A DNA stretch of 64,000 nt from Shinella zoogloeoides (GTDB lineage: Bacteria; Pseudomonadota; Alphaproteobacteria; Rhizobiales; Rhizobiaceae), in assembly GCF_030733845.1 (NCBI RefSeq), contig NZ_CP132311.1, positions 3,229,501 to 3,293,500 on the forward strand. Reading direction: 5' to 3'. Positions 27,387 to 36,076 of this stretch are shown one piece after another. The position numbers and the translations under genes were made by a program. Position 1 is the first letter of the stretch. The number at the start of each line of letters is the position of its first letter. The notes beneath the pieces are model-generated. The model was not told where the DNA came from. It saw nothing but the letters and a program-made list of their open reading frames with translations, and ran no database searches.

Positions 27387-27586
27387 CAGCCGCGCCCCCC
27401 GCCCGTGACCCAGAGGGTCAGCATGATGAGGATGATGGCGATCGCCTGCAGGAGCACGCGAAGCTGCATCAGCTTGTTGGACGTGTTGCCGCTGCCGCCC
27501 TTGGCCATGTTGACGAGACCGCGCACGAGCACGATGGCGACGAGGCCCATGACGAGCAGGGTCATGAAGGTGAGGAAGGAAGACAT
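27386..27586 (-). CDS. Twin transmembrane helix small protein (HIG1-like)
   Basis: 66 aa, two membrane helices (FLTFMTLLVMGLVAIVLVRGLVNM and LLQAIAIILIMLTLWV) joined by a Gly/Ser/Asn-rich loop. The region before helix 2, SNKLMQLRVLLQAIAI, resembles the HIG1 core; rhizobial homologues are annotated as twin-helix small proteins. ATG 27586 preferred over GTG 27592. Coupled to the adenosyltransferase gene. Confidence 0.82.
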   Translation of the reverse strand: MSSFLTFMTLLVMGLVAIVLVRGLVNMAKGGSGNTSNKLMQLRVLLQAIAIILIMLTLWVTGGGRG

Positions 27587-27686
27587 GCCCACGATCCGGT
27601 TTGATTTCTGTCAGCCCTATTCAAATAGGGTTTTCCGCGCAAAGTGCACGCGTTTTCGCAGAGAAAACCTGCGACGCCGCGCCGCG

Positions 27687-28535
27687 TCAGCCGAGCTTGC
27701 CGATCAGCCGGTAGAAGAACGCCGCCGGCAGCAGCTTCTTCAGAAGCACGCCCTGCTTGGCCGGCGAGGTCACGACGTAATGCGGCCGCGGCGACTTTGC
27801 CGTCAGCGCATGGCGCAGGACGTCGTGCACCGCATCCGGCCCGAGCTTGCCGCGCGCCGGCTTGCCCTCGCCGCGCAGCCGCCGAAGCTGCCTGCGGTAT
27901 TCGGCGGCATGAACCGAATTCTCGACATCGATATGTTTCTCGATCTGGATAAGCGCGTTGGCGGTGAAGCGTGATTCGATCGGCCCCGGCTCGATGAGGC
28001 TGACATGCACCCCGGAACCGGCAAGCTCCATGCGCAGGGTGAGCGACAGGCCTTCTAGCGCAAATTTCGAGGCATTGTAGGCGCCGCGCCAGCGATAGGG
28101 CACGAGGCCGAGGATCGACGAGCACTGCACGATACGGCCGTGGCCCTGCCAGCGCATGACCGGGATCACTCGCCGCGTCAGGTCATGCCAGCCGATGACG
28201 TTCGTTTCCAGCTGGAGGCGCAAAGCCTCCACCGGAAGGTCCTCCACGGCACCGGCCTGGCCATAGGCGCCGTTGTTGAAGAGCGCGTCGAGCCGGCCGC
28301 CCGTGCGCGCCAGCACGGCCTCGACGAGCGCCGCGATCGTCTCCGGCTTCGTATAGTCCATCAGGAACGCCTCGATGCCGTCAGTGTCGAGCGGTGCCAG
28401 GTCCTCCTCGCGCCGCACGGTGGCGAAGACCCGCCAGCCCTCCGCCTTCAGCGCACGGGCGCAATGGGCGCCGATGCCGGAGGAGCAGCCGGTGACGATG
28501 ATGCTCGGCTGCGGTGTCGTGCTTGGAGAAGACAT
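27687..28535 (-). CDS. Short-chain dehydrogenase/reductase
   Basis: 282-aa SDR. Cofactor motif TGCSSGIG near residue 15, NNGAYG near 89, catalytic Ser in IVQCSSILG and YNASK near 155. The C-terminal extension after about 190 suits the subgroup that includes membrane-associated SDRs. ATG 28535 has AGGAAA 6 nt upstream. Divergent from the YihY gene. Substrate unknown. Confidence 0.9.
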   Translation of the reverse strand: MSSPSTTPQPSIIVTGCSSGIGAHCARALKAEGWRVFATVRREEDLAPLDTDGIEAFLMDYTKPETIAALVEAVLARTGGRLDALFNNGAYGQAGAVEDLPVEALRLQLETNVIGWHDLTRRVIPVMRWQGHGRIVQCSSILGLVPYRWRGAYNASKFALEGLSLTLRMELAGSGVHVSLIEPGPIESRFTANALIQIEKHIDVENSVHAAEYRRQLRRLRGEGKPARGKLGPDAVHDVLRHALTAKSPRPHYVVTSPAKQGVLLKKLLPAAFFYRLIGKLG

Positions 28536-28636
28536 GGCGGTTTCCTGTACAAATCTGCATCCGTTTCCCATATTCACCAGCGTGAGACAATGAGAGTCGG
28601 CCGGCGACGGCCGCACAAAGGAAACGAGCAGCGCCG

Positions 28637-29578
28637 ATGCCGACCGCCATCCGCCTTGTCTACAAGGTCGTCTTCGATGCGATCTGGCATTTTTCCGAGG
28701 ACGACGGCTGGGCAATGGCAAGCCATGTCGCCCTTTCGACGCTCCTCGCGATCTTTCCCTTCCTCATCTTCGGCACGGCGCTCGGCTCCTTTCTCGGCGC
28801 GGACCAGTTCGCCGAGACCGCCGTGCACCTCATCTTCGACACCTGGCCGGAATCGATCGCCGCCCCGATCTCCCGCGAAGTCGTCGCGGTCCTGACGATC
28901 CCGCGCGGCGGCTTGCTGACGCTCTCGGTGCTTGCCGCCGCTTATTTCGCCTCCAACGGCGTGGAGGCGCTGCGCATCTCGCTCAACCGCGCCTACCGGG
29001 TGGCCGAGACGCGCTACTGGTACGTGACGCGCCTCGCCAGCCTCGGCTTCGTCATTGCCGGGGTCCTGGCACTTGCCGTCATCAGCATCGTGCTCGTCGC
29101 CGCGCCGCTGGCCGTGCGCGCCACCGGCGACTGGCTGCCCTGGCTGAACTATCTCTATTCCTGGGTGGAAAGCTGGGGTCTCTTCGGCACCGTGCTCGTG
29201 CTTCTGATCGGCCTCCTGATCGCCCATCTCTGGCTGCCGGCCGGGCGCCGCAAGATCGCCGACGTGCTGCCCGGCATCCTGCTGACGCTGCTCTTCTGGG
29301 GCATCGGCGCCTATGCCTTCGCCTCGTATCTCGCGACCTTCGCCAACTACGTCTCGACCTATGCGGGCCTCGCCTCGATCATGATCGCCCTGGTCTTCCT
29401 CTACATCGTCGGGGCGATCTTCATCATCGGCGCCGAGATCAACGCCGCCCTGATGAAGTTCCGGGTGAAGCACCTCATCCTCGACCGGGTGCGAGGCGTG
29501 AAGAAGCCGCCGATGGAGGAAGCCTCAATGGAGGACGAAGCCATAGCCCGCGAGCAGGGCGCGAATGCCGGCAGGTGA
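28637..29578 (+). CDS. YihY/virulence factor BrkB family membrane protein
   Basis: 313-aa inner-membrane protein with about six helices; DGWAMASHVALSTLLAIFPFLIF, RGGLLTLSVLAAAYFASNGVEALRISLNRAY and the C-terminal ASIMIALVFLYIVGAIFIIGAEINA are the family core. Despite old labels it is not RNase BN. Its last 54 bases overlap the 3' end of the convergent gluQ gene. Confidence 0.9.
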   Translation: MPTAIRLVYKVVFDAIWHFSEDDGWAMASHVALSTLLAIFPFLIFGTALGSFLGADQFAETAVHLIFDTWPESIAAPISREVVAVLTIPRGGLLTLSVLAAAYFASNGVEALRISLNRAYRVAETRYWYVTRLASLGFVIAGVLALAVISIVLVAAPLAVRATGDWLPWLNYLYSWVESWGLFGTVLVLLIGLLIAHLWLPAGRRKIADVLPGILLTLLFWGIGAYAFASYLATFANYVSTYAGLASIMIALVFLYIVGAIFIIGAEINAALMKFRVKHLILDRVRGVKKPPMEEASMEDEAIAREQGANAGR

Positions 29579-30433
29579 GACGCCCTTTTCCCGATAGGCG
29601 GCAATCCCGGTATCTTCGTTGCTCTTCGAGAGCTTTCGCCCATCCGGCCCCGGCACGAGCCCGTGATGGTGATAGGCCGGCGCGGGCAGGCCGAGCAGGC
29701 TTTGCAGGAGGCGATGCACGGCCGTCGCGTGAAAGAGATCCTGCCCCCGCACCACGTGGGTAATGCCCTGCACCGCATCGTCGAGCACGACGGCAAGATG
29801 ATAGCTCGCCGGCGCATCCGGCCGGGAGAGCATGACGTCGCCCCACCGCTCCGGCCGCGCCGCGACGAGACCCGTCTCGCCCTCCGGCCCTTGGCCCGCC
29901 TCCGACCAGTCGAGCGCCGCCGGCGCGAGCGCCCGCGCCTTGTCCATGTCGAGCCGCCAGGCATGCTGCCGGCCCGCCGCGATCCGGGCGAGCGCCTCCC
30001 CCCGGTCGAGCGCCCTTTCCTCCGTCGGATAAAGCGGCGCGCCGTCCGGGTCACGCGGCCAGATGCCACCCGCCGCCTCATGCGCTGTGACCCGCGACTT
30101 CACCTCGCCGCGGCTGAGGAACCCCGGATACAGCACCCCCATCGCCTTCAACCGTTCCAGCGCCTCACCGTAGAAGGCGAGGTGCTCCGACTGGCGGCGC
30201 ACCGGTTTCTCCCAATCGAGCCCCAGCCAGCCGAGATCGCGGTAGATCGCCGCCTCGAATTCCGGGCGCGATCGCGCCGGGTCGATGTCCTCGATACGCA
30301 GGAGGAAGCGGCCACCGCAGGCGGCTGCGAGATCTTGGTTCAGGAGTGCCGAAAGCGCATGGCCGAGATGCAGGAGGCCGTTCGGGCTCGGCGCAAAACG
30401 AAAGACGCGATGTTTTGACAAAGGACTTGGCAT
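29525..30433 (-). CDS. gluQ: Glutamyl-Q tRNA(Asp) synthetase
   Basis: 302-aa truncated glutamyl-tRNA synthetase that attaches glutamate to the queuosine base of tRNA-Asp rather than to a tRNA 3' end. HLGH (22-25), RIEDIDPARSRPEF and the KLSKS loop are present, and the C-terminal anticodon-binding domain of GltX is absent. Start ATG 30433; ATG 30448 is also possible. Its function depends on queuosine, linking it to the transporter at 37-675. Confidence 0.93.
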   Translation of the reverse strand: MPSPLSKHRVFRFAPSPNGLLHLGHALSALLNQDLAAACGGRFLLRIEDIDPARSRPEFEAAIYRDLGWLGLDWEKPVRRQSEHLAFYGEALERLKAMGVLYPGFLSRGEVKSRVTAHEAAGGIWPRDPDGAPLYPTEERALDRGEALARIAAGRQHAWRLDMDKARALAPAALDWSEAGQGPEGETGLVAARPERWGDVMLSRPDAPASYHLAVVLDDAVQGITHVVRGQDLFHATAVHRLLQSLLGLPAPAYHHHGLVPGPDGRKLSKSNEDTGIAAYREKGVSPAGIRALLAGYGFVLH

Positions 30434-30554
30434 GAGGTCTTCTGGCATGAAGAGGCGTGTCGCGTCACACTTTTTTGATTTGTCGCATGTTGTCACCGCA
30501 AAACCGCTGCACACTTTCGCGCAACATGCTCCAGCGCAAGGGCCGCTCGGAAAA

Positions 30555-31211
30555 ATGCAATTGCACATGATCAGGACGGATGCGGATGTCGCCGCGGGTC
30601 TCGTCGATCTCGCGCTGCTCGACGCGCGCCTTTTCACCATCATCGACAAGGCCGGACCCGTGCCGCTGCGCCGCCTCCCGCCCGGCTATCGCGGCCTTGC
30701 CGGCATCATCGTCGCGCAGATGGTGTCGCGTGCAAGCGCCGATGCGATCTGGCGGCGGCTGGAAGAGGCGGCCGGCGACATCACCCCTCATCACATCCTC
30801 GGGCTTTCCGACGAGGCCTGCCGGACCATCGGCCTGTCGCGTGCCAAGGCCGAAACGCTGCGCCGAGCCGCCGAGGCCGTCGACCGCGGCGAACTCGACC
30901 TCGACGCCATATGCCATATGGAGGCCTCGGCCGCAGCGCACCGGCTGACCGCGATCAAGGGCATCGGCCGCTGGACGGCGGATGTCTACCTGCTCTTCTG
31001 CGCCGGCCATCCTGATATCTTTCCCTCCGGCGATATCGCGCTGCAAAATGCCGTCGCCCACGCGTTCGGTCTCGCCGTGCGGCCGAGCCCGCAGGAACTC
31101 GACCGGATCGCGACGAACTGGTCTCCCTGGCGCGGCGTGTCGGCGCGGCTGTTCTGGGCCTATTATTCGCGCGAGATGCGCCGCGAGGCGGCGCCGGTGC
31201 TCGAAGGCTGA
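30555..31211 (+). CDS. DNA-3-methyladenine glycosylase II (AlkA-like)
   Basis: 218-aa HhH-GPD glycosylase removing alkylated bases. The helix-hairpin-helix is LTAIKGIGRWTADVYLLFCAG (about 131-151) and the catalytic Asp is D160 in FPSGDIALQ. The N-terminal AlkA domain is short. ATG 30555 or 30567; neither has a clear Shine-Dalgarno. Divergent from gluQ across 121 bp. Confidence 0.92.
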   Translation: MQLHMIRTDADVAAGLVDLALLDARLFTIIDKAGPVPLRRLPPGYRGLAGIIVAQMVSRASADAIWRRLEEAAGDITPHHILGLSDEACRTIGLSRAKAETLRRAAEAVDRGELDLDAICHMEASAAAHRLTAIKGIGRWTADVYLLFCAGHPDIFPSGDIALQNAVAHAFGLAVRPSPQELDRIATNWSPWRGVSARLFWAYYSREMRREAAPVLEG

Positions 31212-31315
31212 GCCTTGCGAAATACCTTGTTTTCGCTTTTCCTTTCCCGCTTCACAATGCTGTAACAACGGGCCTAATATAGAAGGGCAGATGCCGAATC
31301 GATCAGGAGAAGCCC

Positions 31316-31873
31316 TTGACGATTTCTGTTTCACCACAGGCCCTGCCAGCCCTTGTATTGAATGCTGACTACAGGCCGCTGAGTTATTATCCCTTGTCGC
31401 TCTGGTCCTGGCAGGACGCGATCAAGGCCGTGTTTCTTGACCGCGTAAACATCATCGCCGAATACGATCATTCGGTCTCGTCCCCGAGCTTCACGATGCG
31501 CCTGCCGAGCGTCGTATGCCTGAAAACCTACGTGCAGCCTTCGCGCCATCCGGCCTTCACCCGGTTCAACGTGTTCCTGCGCGACAAGTTCGAATGCCAG
31601 TACTGCGGCTCGCCCCACGACCTGACCTTCGACCATGTCACCCCGCGCGCCCATGGCGGCGAGACGACCTGGTGCAATGTGGTTGCGGCGTGCTCCCCGT
31701 GCAATTTGAGAAAAGGCAGCAAGCTGCCCAAGCAGGCGGGCATGTTCCCGCATCAGAAGCCCTACCAGCCGACGGTTCAGGATCTGCACAACAACGGGCG
31801 ACTGTTTCCACCCAACTATCTGCATGAAAGCTGGATGGACTATCTCTACTGGGACGTCGAACTGCAGCCCTGA
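31316..31873 (+). CDS. HNH endonuclease
   Basis: 185-aa nuclease of a family widespread in alphaproteobacteria. The HNH fold reads FECQYCG, LTFDHVTPRAHGGETTWCNVVAACSPCN, with two zinc CxxC pairs. The start is TTG 31316, decided by AGGAG six nt upstream and the family N-terminus (M)TISVSPQALPALVLNADYRPL. Cellular role not established. Confidence 0.9.
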   Translation: MTISVSPQALPALVLNADYRPLSYYPLSLWSWQDAIKAVFLDRVNIIAEYDHSVSSPSFTMRLPSVVCLKTYVQPSRHPAFTRFNVFLRDKFECQYCGSPHDLTFDHVTPRAHGGETTWCNVVAACSPCNLRKGSKLPKQAGMFPHQKPYQPTVQDLHNNGRLFPPNYLHESWMDYLYWDVELQP

Positions 31874-31939
31874 AGCCTGCCGCGCAAAGCCGGGAGAGGC
31901 TTTTGCGGCGACGGCATGCGCCTCAGCCCCGCTGCGGCA

Positions 31940-32443
31940 TCAGGCTTTCGCGGACCGCACGCCCGCAAAGGCGATCGCGGCGAGGATGAGGCTTGCGATC
32001 ACATTCCAGCCGGCGAAGGAAAGCCCCAGCAGGCGGAAGGACGCTTCCGTGCAGGACGGGCCGTGCTTGGAATTGAGATCGGACAGCAGGTCGCCCGCGT
32101 TCTGGGTGACGCCCTGTGCCGAAGTCGCGCAGGTCGCCGGCCCTTCCCAGAAGCCCCATTCGACACCGGCGTGATAGACGCCCATGCCGGCCCCGACGAG
32201 CATCATGATCCCGGCGATGGCAAGCAGCAGCCGCGTCAGCCAGGCCGGTCCGCCGAAAAGGGCGGAAAGCAGGGCCGCCACCGCGACCGGAATGCCGTAG
32301 TAATAGGGATCGCGCTGCAACAGGCAGAGCGCGCAGGGAATGTAGCCGCCGACATGCTCGAAGGCGAGCGCGCCGCCCACGGTCGCCGCCATGCCGAGCG
32401 AAAGCAGGCCAGCATAGGTCTTGCGGGAAAGGGATGCCGTCAT
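31940..32443 (-). CDS. DsbB-like disulfide bond formation protein
   Basis: 167-aa membrane protein with four helices. The first periplasmic pair is C37 and C40 in PCALCLLQR, the second C105 and C131, as in DsbB, which reoxidises DsbA using quinone. The rhizobial versions are annotated as disulfide bond formation protein B. It is the last chromosomal gene before the tRNA where the prophage is inserted. Confidence 0.9.
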   Translation of the reverse strand: MTASLSRKTYAGLLSLGMAATVGGALAFEHVGGYIPCALCLLQRDPYYYGIPVAVAALLSALFGGPAWLTRLLLAIAGIMMLVGAGMGVYHAGVEWGFWEGPATCATSAQGVTQNAGDLLSDLNSKHGPSCTEASFRLLGLSFAGWNVIASLILAAIAFAGVRSAKA

Positions 32444-32612
32444 CAGGATCGTCCAATCGGGCCGGCGGACATGCCGGCGAAACGGCGCCGAGTTCTATCA
32501 GGTGCGCCCGCATTGTAAATGCACCGCACGGATAAGTGATCCTCCGCCCGCCCCGATTTGCCAGTTGCCGCCCGCAAGCGCATCGTGTAAACGGCGATGG
32601 CTGCAGTGCCGT

Positions 32613-32697
32613 GCCCCATTGGCGGAACTGGTAGACGCGCTCGACTCAAAATCGAGTTCCGAAAGGAGTGCTGGTTCGATTCCGGCATGGGGCACCA
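32613..32697 (+). tRNA. tRNA-Leu (CAA anticodon)
   Basis: Acceptor GCCCCAT pairs with ATGGGGC, the anticodon stem CTCGA/TCGAG encloses CTCAAAA (anticodon CAA, reading UUG), a long variable arm follows, and the T arm is GCTGG-TTCGATT-CCGGC. Discriminator A and encoded CCA end at 32697. A tyrosine integrase gene starts 69 bp beyond the 3' end, so the gene is the prophage attachment site. Confidence 0.96.
32672..32697. other. Probable attL core in the tRNA-Leu 3' end
   Basis: Prophages that use tyrosine integrases at tRNAs usually recombine in the 3' part and rebuild it. The T arm to CCA end is therefore the likely core, expected to be repeated at attR beyond the right edge. The 68 bp to the integrase gene would hold arm-type sites. 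Exact core limits cannot be set without attR. Confidence 0.6.
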
Positions 32698-32765
32698 GCA
32701 GCTATTTTCATCATTGTTTTTCCTTCACTTTCTGGCTTTCAGTGTCCAGCAAAATTGAAGCAGTG

Positions 32766-33887
32766 CTATTTCTGGACACTTTTGTTCTCGGTTTCGCCTT
32801 CTGAGACATTGTCGCCTTCAGGCTTATGAAGCAGGGTCATCGCGCTCTTGGCGAGTCGTTTTTGCTCCGCCGCCTTGGTGTACCGCGTCACTTCCTTCGA
32901 TGTGGAATGACCTGTCACGGACATGATCTGGTGCTCTGTCGCGCCGTTATTTGCCAAGCGGGTTGCTGCAACCTTTCGTAGGCCGTGGGCGCTGCAATGT
33001 GGCAGGCCCGCTTCATTGCACCGGCGGCGGAAATACGTGCCAAAACCGTTGGCGGTGAAAGGCTTTCCGAATTCTGTCACGAGGAAGCTCAGGTCGCCGC
33101 ACTTCGTGGCATCGATGATCTTTTGGAGTTCCGGGTGGATGGGGATTACGAGCCGGACAGGTTTGCGGTTCCGGTTCTTCTGCTGCGTGAAGTGCAATGC
33201 TCCGTTCGACAGGTGCTGCCTGCCGAGTAGCACTGCGTCGCTTCGGCGCTGGCTCGTATACAGCATGATTGCCATCGCGAGGCGGGCTTTGGTCCCGATC
33301 GGGTGCCGTGCCTCGTATTGAGCGACCTCCTCCTCGGTCCAGGTGTGTACGCCATCCGTTTCCGACCGGAAGTATGCAACGTCCCGTGCCGGATTTGCTG
33401 TGAGGTGCTCCACACCCGGAGCCGTCGCCCACTTGAAAACCGCTCGCAGCGCCTTCACCCGGCCGTTTCCTGCCTCGGGGAGGTCAGCCTTGCGGTCGCG
33501 CAATACGCGCACCGCCTTGGCACCAAAGCTTCCCAGCGGGATATCCTCGAAGAGCTTGTCGCCTCCTGGCTTGGTAGGCTCCGCCCACATGTGTTCTATG
33601 ATCTGCTTGCGGACGAGCTGGGTGCGCTTGTCGAGCTTCTTGTAGTCGGCCGATTGAAAGTATAGTTCGCAAAGCCAGCGCAGCGAGCCCTTTGTCGAGA
33701 GCTTCGGGCCGCCCTTGCCATCGACCATGACGCCGTTGAGGGCGTCATAGTAGGCCGCATTGAACTCGTCGCTCCCTGGGAGGCCTGGGAGGCGAACTTT
33801 AGGCTGGCCCTTCCTGCGAAAATAGAAGCGCAGGACGCCGTCGGTCTTATCTTCGACCACGTACTTTTTCGAGAACTTTCGCGGCAT
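32766..33887 (-). CDS. Tyrosine-type phage integrase
   Basis: 373 aa, with a SAM-like N-terminal core-binding region and a C-terminal catalytic domain. Catalytic residues are visible: R214 in TSQRRSD, H301 and R304 in AHGLRK, H327 in TGHS, and nucleophile Y336 in RYTKAA. ATG 33887 overlaps the stop of the excisionase-like gene by one base. It is the last gene of the leftward operon and faces the tRNA. Confidence 0.95.
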   Translation of the reverse strand: MPRKFSKKYVVEDKTDGVLRFYFRRKGQPKVRLPGLPGSDEFNAAYYDALNGVMVDGKGGPKLSTKGSLRWLCELYFQSADYKKLDKRTQLVRKQIIEHMWAEPTKPGGDKLFEDIPLGSFGAKAVRVLRDRKADLPEAGNGRVKALRAVFKWATAPGVEHLTANPARDVAYFRSETDGVHTWTEEEVAQYEARHPIGTKARLAMAIMLYTSQRRSDAVLLGRQHLSNGALHFTQQKNRNRKPVRLVIPIHPELQKIIDATKCGDLSFLVTEFGKPFTANGFGTYFRRRCNEAGLPHCSAHGLRKVAATRLANNGATEHQIMSVTGHSTSKEVTRYTKAAEQKRLAKSAMTLLHKPEGDNVSEGETENKSVQK

Positions 33888-34162
33888 CAGAGCTCCACAT
33901 CCCATTCGCCTGCGCCAGCATCGTCGGTGGTTCCGCCGGGCAGCTTGTCGAACGCTCGATCAAGCGCGAGGCGATCCCATACCGTGCGCGAATTCATGCG
34001 CTTGGGCGCCGGCATTCTGCCATCGCCGATCATTTCGTCAAACAGGGATGGTGACACGCCGATGTAAGCCGCGGCCTGAGCGCGGTTTAGACCGCGAGCG
34101 ACCGGGAGGGGGCAAGGGGCGAAGTGCTCTCGCGGAGCCGCCTTGGTGCTCTCCGTCCTCAT
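33887..34162 (-). CDS. Excisionase-like helix-turn-helix protein
   Basis: 91 aa with LNRAQAAAYIGVSPSLFDEMIGDGRMPAPKR (about 24-55), the AlpA/MerR-like winged HTH used by excisionases. Its position directly before the integrase and the one-base overlap support a role in directing excision. Assigned by motif and context. Confidence 0.75.
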   Translation of the reverse strand: MRTESTKAAPREHFAPCPLPVARGLNRAQAAAYIGVSPSLFDEMIGDGRMPAPKRMNSRTVWDRLALDRAFDKLPGGTTDDAGAGEWDVEL

Positions 34163-34686
34163 CGCGGATTCCTTTCATGCCAGGACCTGAATTCATCGCA
34201 GAGTGAGAACCAACGCTGCCGCGCCATCTCGTCCGTGTCGAGCTGCGCGCGCGAATCAACCTTGATCATCGTGCGCACGCGATTAGCGACGCGCTCGCGG
34301 TCAGAGGTGTCCACGTTGTGGCAGACGCTCAGAAATCTCAGGAAGTCGGCGTCGTTGCACATTCGGCCGCAGGCCTGCGCGACGGTTTGGATCTTCTTCT
34401 TCGTTGGTGCGGGAACGTCTTCTCGGGGGATGCGGCGCAGAGCCTCGTGGAGCAGAACCCAGACCGCGTTCAGGTAAACGGGGGCCTTCAGCATCATGCG
34501 CCGATCATCATAAGGGCAATCGGCCAGAATGTGCGCGATCGGCTCTACCTCACCGTTAAACCGATTGGGGATGCATATCTCGGCAATACCTTCGCGCAGA
34601 TTATAGCTCTCGCTCCATTCCGGGCTGGCCAGCGGAAGCAAGCTCTTGATCTCGGGGTATAGTGCTTTGGCCTGGTCGAGGTTCAC
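34159..34686 (-). CDS. Hypothetical phage protein
   Basis: 175-aa soluble, mixed-charge protein with no motif I recognise. The start is GTG 34686, coupled to the upstream gene by a GTGA overlap, and its stop overlaps the excisionase-like start by ATGA. The tight couplings support that it is translated. Confidence 0.72.
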   Translation of the reverse strand: MNLDQAKALYPEIKSLLPLASPEWSESYNLREGIAEICIPNRFNGEVEPIAHILADCPYDDRRMMLKAPVYLNAVWVLLHEALRRIPREDVPAPTKKKIQTVAQACGRMCNDADFLRFLSVCHNVDTSDRERVANRVRTMIKVDSRAQLDTDEMARQRWFSLCDEFRSWHERNPR

Positions 34687-34988
34687 GGCTTCTCGACCCC
34701 TGCCGGTTCGTTGGCGTCAGGATCCCTGAAGGTGATCCGCTGCAAGGTCGCTTCGACAGCCGCGCGAAAATTGTCCGGGTTCGGGGTGCCGCCATCTGAG
34801 AGGACGCCGCACCCCGCAACCATCCATGCCGTTTCGACGAGGATGTTGGCGACGATCGATGCGGCTTCCTTGGCGGATTGGCCGGCGCTGATGAATTCGT
34901 TCGCCTGGTTAAAAGCGACCTCTTGGAAGGACTGCGCGAGCGTGGGCATCAACGCGCGCGACTTCTCGGTGGCGTCGAAATCAGCCAT
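34683..34988 (-). CDS. Hypothetical phage protein
   Basis: 101 aa, acidic, with a hydrophobic middle (SAKEAASIVANILVETAWMVAGCGVL). Not recognised. ATG 34988 has AAGGA about 8 nt upstream, and the preceding small gene ends within its start codon region, so they are coupled. Confidence 0.72.
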   Translation of the reverse strand: MADFDATEKSRALMPTLAQSFQEVAFNQANEFISAGQSAKEAASIVANILVETAWMVAGCGVLSDGGTPNPDNFRAAVEATLQRITFRDPDANEPAGVEKP

Positions 34989-35130
34989 GGTCGGTGTCCT
35001 TTTGTTCGGATCGGAAGGCGCCTCCTAGCAGGCGGCCGGCGTGATACGGCCAGCCGAGGGAGAACCAGAACCGCCCGGTGCACTCATACAAACCGCTGAA
35101 AACAGCGGCGTAGATGAACGCTTCAATCAT
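34981..35130 (-). CDS. Small hypothetical phage protein (49 aa)
   Basis: Starts MIEAFIYAAVFSGLYECTGR and has an aromatic, weakly hydrophobic N-terminal half, possibly membrane-associated. ATG 35130 is preceded by GGAGG at about 7 nt. It overlaps the upstream gene by 8 bp and the downstream gene by 8 bp, typical for this operon. Function unknown. Confidence 0.62.
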   Translation of the reverse strand: MIEAFIYAAVFSGLYECTGRFWFSLGWPYHAGRLLGGAFRSEQKDTDHG

Positions 35131-35422
35131 CGGCAGCGTCCTCCGCTGGGTCTTTGGTGGGCGTCCCGACGGTGGTCAGCTTAAAGAAATCGTCGGCCGC
35201 TACGACGGCGTGGCCTAGGCACTCGGCAAGCGTTGCCACAGTCTGCGCGACCGGCGAGCGGGAATAGGTTTGGGACAGATGGACTGCGGCGGTCAGAAGC
35301 ATCATGACGCCCTCGGCCGGGTCCTGCCCGGTCTGTTCGCAAATCGCGCGGGTGACAGCCTCGATCGCAAGGATGCGGTCTTTCGGGTCGGCGGATACCT
35401 TGCCGTTGATGATGATCTCCAT
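35123..35422 (-). CDS. Hypothetical phage protein
   Basis: 99 aa, mostly helical, with AIEAVTRAICEQTGQDPAEGVMMLLTAAVHLSQTY. Not recognised. ATG 35422 is preferred to GTG 35425; both follow GGTGAG at the end of the upstream gene. Member of the coupled leftward operon. Confidence 0.72.
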   Translation of the reverse strand: MEIIINGKVSADPKDRILAIEAVTRAICEQTGQDPAEGVMMLLTAAVHLSQTYSRSPVAQTVATLAECLGHAVVAADDFFKLTTVGTPTKDPAEDAADD

Positions 35423-35425
35423 CAC

Positions 35426-35707
35426 TCACCGCCCTTTTGCTGCTCTGGCGTCGCGCATGGACTGGCGGTAACCGCAGTCCCAACCGTTCAGCCAGATCGT
35501 TTCCATGAGGGCTGACACGCCCCATTCAGCCGCGCGCTGGCGCAGGTCGGCCGGCATTTGGCGATAGGCCTCGGCGATGATAGCCTGCTTCTCGGCGGCC
35601 ACCTTTTCGGCGCGCAAAGCGTCCTGCGCTTCGTCGTTGGCATCTTGGAAAATGCCGAGCTTCGCCAACAGCGGGCGCTCGAACAGGGATTTGCTCTGGT
35701 CACCCAT
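35426..35707 (-). CDS. Hypothetical phage protein
   Basis: 93 aa with a helical, alanine- and glutamate-rich centre (NDEAQDALRAEKVAAEKQAIIAE) likely to form a coiled coil, followed by a tryptophan-containing end. Not recognised. It overlaps the HTH gene upstream by 8 bp. Confidence 0.7.
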   Translation of the reverse strand: MGDQSKSLFERPLLAKLGIFQDANDEAQDALRAEKVAAEKQAIIAEAYRQMPADLRQRAAEWGVSALMETIWLNGWDCGYRQSMRDARAAKGR

Positions 35708-35912
35708 TGGTGTCGTCTTTCAGGAAATAGCACTTGGCGCTGGCGTCGTAGCGCATGAGGTGCGGGTGCAGTTTCTGAACCTTGCCGAAGTCGCTGGACG
35801 CCACCTGCTGGGTGACGCCGAATTTCTTGCTGACGTGGCTGCGGTTGATGAAGCCGAATATCTCGATGCTCTCGATGATCCAGCCGATGCGGAGTTGTTC
35901 GAAATACCGCAT
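35700..35912 (-). CDS. Small winged-helix-like phage protein
   Basis: 70 aa. IIESIEIFGFINRSHVSKKFGVTQQVASSDFGKVQKLHP reads as an N-terminal helix-turn-helix in which a sequence-varying second helix follows GVTQQ, as in DeoR-like domains. Could be a small transcription or accessory factor. ATG 35912 preferred to GTG 35915. Confidence 0.68.
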   Translation of the reverse strand: MRYFEQLRIGWIIESIEIFGFINRSHVSKKFGVTQQVASSDFGKVQKLHPHLMRYDASAKCYFLKDDTNG

Positions 35913-36076
35913 CACTCGCCACCCTTCGTGCCTGTGGAGGTGTGCCAGGTCTTGTTAATGAATCCGATCAGCGCGGCGGCATCTTCCATCGCCCAGGTTG
36001 GACCGAAGACTGCGGCGCACGCCCTGTCCTGATGCTTAGCTGCGGACCACGGCAGATTAGACTGGTCCCAGCCGCT
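35912..36076 (-). other. Open frame continuing past an amber codon (54 codons; ATG-initiated part 25 aa)
   Basis: Directly after the TAG (36079-36077) of the next gene, the same frame stays open for 54 codons to a TGA at 35914-35912 that overlaps the HTH start. The only ATG inside is at 35989, giving 25 aa (starts MEDAAALIGFINKTWHTS) without a clear ribosome site. It could be a small gene, a readthrough extension, or a decayed gene end. Confidence 0.35.
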
